NCBI GenBank assembly: GCA_029007015.1
Contig: JAQXHB010000096.1
Span: 1 to 9,545 of the forward strand
Length of the DNA stretch: 9,545 nucleotides
Reading direction: 5' to 3'
From: Bacillota bacterium
Lineage (GTDB): Bacteria; Bacillota; Clostridia; Oscillospirales; Acutalibacteraceae
The translations under genes and the position numbers were made by a program. Below, in pieces: positions 7,573 to 9,545 of this stretch (positions are counted from its first letter, which is position 1; the number at the start of each line of letters is the position of its first letter). A model generated the notes under the pieces. It searched no databases and was not told the DNA's origin. It saw nothing but the letters and a program-made list of their open reading frames with translations.

Positions 7573-7866
7573 GTGGATTCAAACCATCTAACGCCAATGC
7601 AAGTACGCACATATTCAGAAATTAGAGATTTGCAGTGCCAGCACACAGTATCGTATTTTTGTCGGAATGACAAAGAAAACATAATATTATCTGTGGAGGA
7701 TTTTCGCACCGACGGCAAAATCAGCGAGACATGTATCTGCCGCAATATTACCCGTGAAATCGCACAGGATATAATGCGTCTTGCCGCTGAAAACAGCGTC
7801 GGTATCGGATGTTGGCTCGATTTGCTGACCGATAACGGTATTGACTATGAATTGATTGAAGAATAG
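7573..7866 (+). CDS. Small conserved-looking hypothetical protein, 97 residues
   Basis: This is the only plus-strand gene in the window. The GTG start at 7573 is set by a strong SD (GAGGGGAG at 7558-7565, 7 bases away) and a good promoter. The protein is soluble, with no signal peptide or membrane helix. The middle has beta-type strands (about 25-58). The end is helix followed by strand (NITREIAQDIMRLAAENSVG, 58-77, then WLDLLTDNGIDYELIEE, 81-97). The layout, a strand-rich N-terminal half followed by a helix and a 'VxxxxLxDLLxDxxI' type ending, loosely recalls small clostridial DUF6514-like proteins; this is a weak suggestion only. Function is unknown. It is divergent from the XRE regulator and a consensus promoter on the opposite strand points into its 3' end. 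Confidence 0.82.
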   Translation: MDSNHLTPMQVRTYSEIRDLQCQHTVSYFCRNDKENIILSVEDFRTDGKISETCICRNITREIAQDIMRLAAENSVGIGCWLDLLTDNGIDYELIEE

Positions 7867-7877
7867 CACATTTGGAA

Positions 7878-7898
7878 GAATATTGTTGAATAATATTC
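7878..7898. repeat. Short AT-rich hairpin after the 97-residue gene
   Basis: GAATATT, seven bases, then AATATTC form a perfect 7-bp stem 12 bases after the stop codon. No T-run follows on the plus strand, so it is not a convincing terminator. On the minus strand it would lie close to the 5' end of RNA made from the 7913-7941 promoter. Confidence 0.4.
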
Positions 7899-7912
7899 AC
7901 ACACATAAAGGT

Positions 7913-7941
7913 ATTATACATAATTTGTTTATATTTGTCAA
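7913..7941 (-). promoter_or_regulatory. Perfect-consensus sigma-A promoter directed antisense to the 97-residue gene
   Basis: The minus strand has exact TTGACA (7941-7936), a 17-base spacer and exact TATAAT (7918-7913), with an A/T-rich stretch upstream. Predicted transcription starts near 7906 and runs leftwards through the whole plus-strand gene at 7573-7866. The next minus-strand gene is the XRE regulator, about 507 bases away. The product is either an antisense RNA or a long leader of the regulator mRNA. No minus-strand reading frame with an SD is found in between. Confidence 0.75.
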
Positions 7942-7958
7942 TTGAGAAAAAAACAAAG

Positions 7959-7977
7959 TTTGTAAATGATTTGTAAA
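7959..7977. repeat. Tandem TTTGTAAA boxes upstream of the antisense promoter
   Basis: TTTGTAAA occurs at 7959-7966 and 7970-7977, an 11-base period equal to about one helical turn. The pair sits about 55-70 bases upstream of the predicted start of the 7913-7941 promoter. It could be an activator site or UP-like element, or part of the T/A-rich tail of the queF terminator. Confidence 0.35.
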
Positions 7978-7979
7978 CA

Positions 7980-8016
7980 AAGCAGGCCTGTCACAACGGT
8001 AATGACAGACCTGCTT
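7980..8016 (-). terminator. Terminator of the yhhQ-queF operon
   Basis: A 14-bp stem with a single mismatch pairs AAGCAGGTCTGTCA (8016-8003, minus strand) with TGACAGGCCTGCTT (7993-7980) around a 9-base loop. T-rich sequence follows on the minus strand. It lies 23 bases after the queF stop. The T-tract is interrupted, but the stem is strong. Confidence 0.8.
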
Positions 8017-8039
8017 CAATTCATTTCTATTACAACTTA

Positions 8040-8522
8040 TCACCTATTATCCACCGCTTCGGGGTACATATCATGGTTGAACATGCGCTGTTTTGCCACA
8101 GCCTCCCACTCCGTACTCGGCTTTCCGAAGTTGCAGTAAGGGTCAATTGAGATTCCCCCGCGCGGCAGGAACTTCCCCCACACTTCAATATATTTTGGTG
8201 AAAGAAGTTCAATTAAGTCATTCATAATTATGTTTACACAGTCCTCGTGAAAGTCACCGTGATTTCTGAAAGAAAACAGATACAACTTGAGGCTCTTGCT
8301 TTCAACCAGCAATTGGTCGGGCACATATGATATTGTTACGGTCGCAAAGTCGGGTTGTCCGGTTATGGGACATAGACTGGTAAATTCAGGGCAGTTGAAT
8401 TTGACAAAGTAGTCATTTTCCGGATGTTTGTTGCTGAATGATTCGAGCACATCGGGGTTATAGCCGAAATCGTAGTTCACATCTTTGTTGCCCAGTAACG
8501 ATAAATTATCCTTATCACGCAT
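8040..8522 (-). CDS. queF: NADPH-dependent 7-cyano-7-deazaguanine (preQ0) reductase
   Basis: QueF reduces the nitrile of preQ0 to the aminomethyl group of preQ1 with NADPH, the last step before transglycosylation into tRNA on the way to queuosine. The 160-residue length fits the short, unimodular type (as in Bacillus). FTSLCPITGQPDFATV (47-62) holds the nucleophilic Cys51 and the partner Asp58. ESKSLKLY (74-81) is the QueF motif that binds NADPH. FRNHGDFHEDC (85-95) holds the conserved His92-Glu93. It is a cytoplasmic enzyme. The SD AAGGAG overlaps the stop of yhhQ (12 bases separate the genes), so the two are clearly one operon. A strong terminator follows. No queC, queD, queE or tgt is in the window. 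Confidence 0.97.
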   Translation of the reverse strand: MRDKDNLSLLGNKDVNYDFGYNPDVLESFSNKHPENDYFVKFNCPEFTSLCPITGQPDFATVTISYVPDQLLVESKSLKLYLFSFRNHGDFHEDCVNIIMNDLIELLSPKYIEVWGKFLPRGGISIDPYCNFGKPSTEWEAVAKQRMFNHDMYPEAVDNR

Positions 8523-8534
8523 TGCTAATTCTCC

Positions 8535-9218
8535 TTAAATTACAGTGTATTTTATGCCGTGGTCATATGTGTCGACCGACTCTTTATTCTTTATCCATCT
8601 CACCACAGCGTATGTTACAGGCGTAAACACTATTTCGTAGACCGTTTTGAACAGATACTGAAACAGTATCATTTTGAATAGCGCTGAATTGCTCATTGTA
8701 CCAAAGAATGAGATGCTGATAAAAATGAACGAATCGATAAACTCACCAATCACGGTTGACGCGATGGTGCGCACCCAGAGCAGTTTGCCCTTTGTCATCA
8801 CTTTGAGTCGGGACAGCACCATGGAGTTTATCAACTCACCGGCCAAGTATCCGACAAATGATGCCAGTGCAACGCGCGGTGTTGTGCCGAGTACGGCGGC
8901 GAATGCCGACTGGTTTTCAAAGAATGATGCGCCCGGCAGTGCAATGGTTATCATGTAAATGATTACGGCGAACAAACTGCATCCAAATCCGAGCCAAATG
9001 ACCGATTTTGCTTTTTTGTATCCGTAAACCTCGGTCAAAACATCACCCAATATGTATGTCACCGGAAAGAGAATGACCGCCGCCGGCAGTGAGATTCCGA
9101 AAAATGAGCATATTTTGCCGGCTATCAGATTTGATAGCAACAGGCATGTTACATAAACTGCCGTGAGTGTCAGAAATATTGCCGACACAGTAAACTGTGT
9201 ACCTTTTTTGTTTGTCAT
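8535..9218 (-). CDS. yhhQ: YhhQ-family queuosine-precursor transporter
   Basis: This 227-residue, six-helix-type inner membrane protein belongs to the YhhQ (Vut_1/QPTR) family, which takes up 7-deazaguanine precursors such as preQ0, preQ1 or queuine. The family core is ILFPVTYILGDVLTEVYGYKKA-like; residues 49-66 (ILFPVTYILGDVLTEVYG) show the conserved Asp and Glu that line the substrate site. Membrane segments are roughly 13-34, 41-60, 72-95, 115-135, 150-175 and 180-206. The sequence KTVYEIVFTPVTY (191-203) near the end is also conserved. A perfect SD (AAAGGAG) precedes the ATG at 9218. Coupling to queF suggests import of preQ0 for reduction by QueF. The structured leader suggests control by a precursor-sensing RNA. 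Confidence 0.95.
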   Translation of the reverse strand: MTNKKGTQFTVSAIFLTLTAVYVTCLLLSNLIAGKICSFFGISLPAAVILFPVTYILGDVLTEVYGYKKAKSVIWLGFGCSLFAVIIYMITIALPGASFFENQSAFAAVLGTTPRVALASFVGYLAGELINSMVLSRLKVMTKGKLLWVRTIASTVIGEFIDSFIFISISFFGTMSNSALFKMILFQYLFKTVYEIVFTPVTYAVVRWIKNKESVDTYDHGIKYTVI

Positions 9219-9224
9219 GATTTT

Positions 9225-9344
9225 CTCCTTTGCAATAAAAAATGATAGTCACCGCAAAGCAGAGACTATCATTAAAGCAAATTTATTGCAAATACAGACA
9301 GTCCCGGTTTTGTTTAGTGACAGGAGGGTACAAATGAACTGTCA
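9225..9344 (-). ncRNA. Structured yhhQ leader, candidate preQ1-type riboswitch
   Basis: Read on the minus strand, TGACAG (9344-9339) pairs with CTGTCA (9323-9318) around a 15-base loop that begins TTC and contains TACCCTC. The A-rich tail CTAAACAAAACCGGGAC (9317-9301) follows. Short helix, C-rich loop and A-rich tail ending in bases that can re-pair with the loop (GGG with CCC, or ACAAA with TTTGT) give the H-type pseudoknot layout of preQ1 aptamers. The tail resembles that of class I examples. A long two-tier hairpin (9229-9292) and the SD (9229-9225) come next. The gene context, queuosine-precursor transport and reduction, supports the call. The loop is longer than in typical class I, so class III or a variant is possible. 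Confidence 0.55.
9229..9292 (-). promoter_or_regulatory. Two-tier leader hairpin next to the yhhQ SD (expression platform or attenuator)
   Basis: The outer stem is 11 perfect bp, TTTGCAATAAA (9292-9282) with TTTATTGCAAA (9239-9229). The inner stem is 10 perfect bp, AATGATAGTC (9273-9264) with GACTATCATT (9250-9241), closed by a 13-base loop. The right arm of the inner stem runs into a series of T residues, so the inner hairpin alone could terminate transcription. The outer stem ends directly at the GGAG of the SD. Confidence 0.7.
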
Positions 9345-9372
9345 TTAAATAGTGTATAGTGAGCCGTAGCAA
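9344..9372 (-). promoter_or_regulatory. Possible promoter of the yhhQ-queF operon
   Basis: The minus strand has TTGCTA (9372-9367), a 17-base spacer and TTTAAT (9349-9344). The match is modest, and a start at the usual distance would remove the first arm of the leader pseudoknot. An overlapping alternative -10, TATACA (9358-9353), would place the start just before the structured leader but lacks a good -35. The promoter position is therefore uncertain. Confidence 0.35.
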
Positions 9373-9385
9373 CAGCGGAGCGGCC

Positions 9386-9545
9386 TTATCTTTCCTTGCC
9401 GACAAAGAACATTGCCAGTGTGCCCGGGCCCGAATGAGCACCTATAACCGGGCCGATGTCTGAGATTACCTGAACAGATGCGCCATAATTGTCCTTAATC
9501 ATCTGTGCCAGAGTGTCGGCGTCGCCCTTGCAGTCGCCGTGTGAG
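9386..9545 (-). CDS. DegV-family protein, C-terminal end (partial)
   Basis: An open frame enters from the right edge and ends at TAA (9388-9386), giving 52 residues. It begins SHGDCKGDADTLAQMI and contains DIGPVIGAHSGPGTLAMFF (29-47). The GPVIGxHxGPGT block is the conserved C-terminal motif of DegV (fatty-acid-binding, FakB-like) proteins. Members bind a fatty acid and present it to a dihydroxyacetone-kinase-like partner for phosphorylation before membrane lipid synthesis. The N-terminal domain and start are outside the window. It lies upstream of yhhQ on the same strand, with a 167-base spacer that holds the structured leader. No clear T-tailed terminator is seen between them, so some read-through into yhhQ cannot be excluded. 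Confidence 0.93.
   Translation of the reverse strand, partial: SHGDCKGDADTLAQMIKDNYGASVQVISDIGPVIGAHSGPGTLAMFFVGKER

Noticed and set aside
7545..7640. Possible minus-strand tRNA: GGTTTGAATCC-like T-loop sequence at about 7576-7588
   Set aside because: The flanking bases give only about 3 bp of T-stem, and no acceptor stem, anticodon arm or D-arm can be built around it. The plus-strand gene has its own promoter and SD.
7542..7869. Minus-strand reading frames behind the 7913-7941 promoter (7542-7745 and 7687-7869)
   Set aside because: Neither has an SD, one needs a GTG start, and both are opposite codons of the well-supported plus-strand gene. The promoter more likely makes a non-coding or leader RNA.
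7878..7898. Terminator for the 97-residue gene
   Set aside because: The 7-bp stem is all but AT-only and no T-run follows on the plus strand.
9361..9385. GC-rich hairpin (GCCG...CGGC) after the DegV gene as terminator
   Set aside because: Only about 4 bp pair convincingly, the loop is large and no T-run follows.

Overview
The window (about 9.5 kb, moderate-to-low GC) looks like a chromosomal stretch from a Gram-positive anaerobe of the Clostridia, probably in the Oscillospirales/Ruminococcaceae neighbourhood. The reasons are strong AGGAG-type Shine-Dalgarno (SD) sites, consensus sigma-A promoters, AT-rich spacers, TTG and GTG starts, and the gene content: a 5TMR-type sensor, a DegV protein, a unimodular QueF and a YhhQ transporter. 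This taxonomic guess is inference. I see no transposase, integrase, CRISPR array, rRNA or tRNA.

Left half, all on the minus strand, read right to left. A consensus promoter (5723-5751) precedes a SulP anion transporter with a C-terminal STAS domain. It is followed at short spacings by a cytoplasmic GH35 beta-galactosidase, an unrecognised 319-residue protein with one C-terminal membrane segment, and a membrane sensor (5TMR_LYT-type domain, one more helix, then an extracytoplasmic Cache-like domain). The sensor starts at TTG and runs off the left edge. I find no internal terminator or convincing internal promoter, so these four may form one operon. The last two lie 13 bases apart and look translationally coupled.

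Middle. A PfkB-family sugar kinase (fructokinase-like) has its own TTGACA-17-TAAAAT promoter and a hairpin terminator. Upstream of it, on the same strand, is an XRE-family regulator. Divergent from the regulator is a small 97-residue gene with a GTG start and its own promoter (CTGACA-17-TATAGT). Downstream of the small gene is a perfect TTGACA-17-TATAAT promoter on the opposite strand. It points back across the small gene towards the regulator, so an antisense RNA or a long overlapping leader is possible.

Right part, minus strand. yhhQ (queuosine-precursor transporter) and queF (preQ0 to preQ1 reductase) form a two-gene operon closed by a strong hairpin terminator. The 126-base yhhQ leader can form a small pseudoknot-like element with an A-rich tail resembling preQ1 riboswitch aptamers. 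It is followed by a long two-tier hairpin abutting the SD. This is the best candidate regulatory RNA in the window. The right edge holds the last 52 codons of a DegV-family protein.
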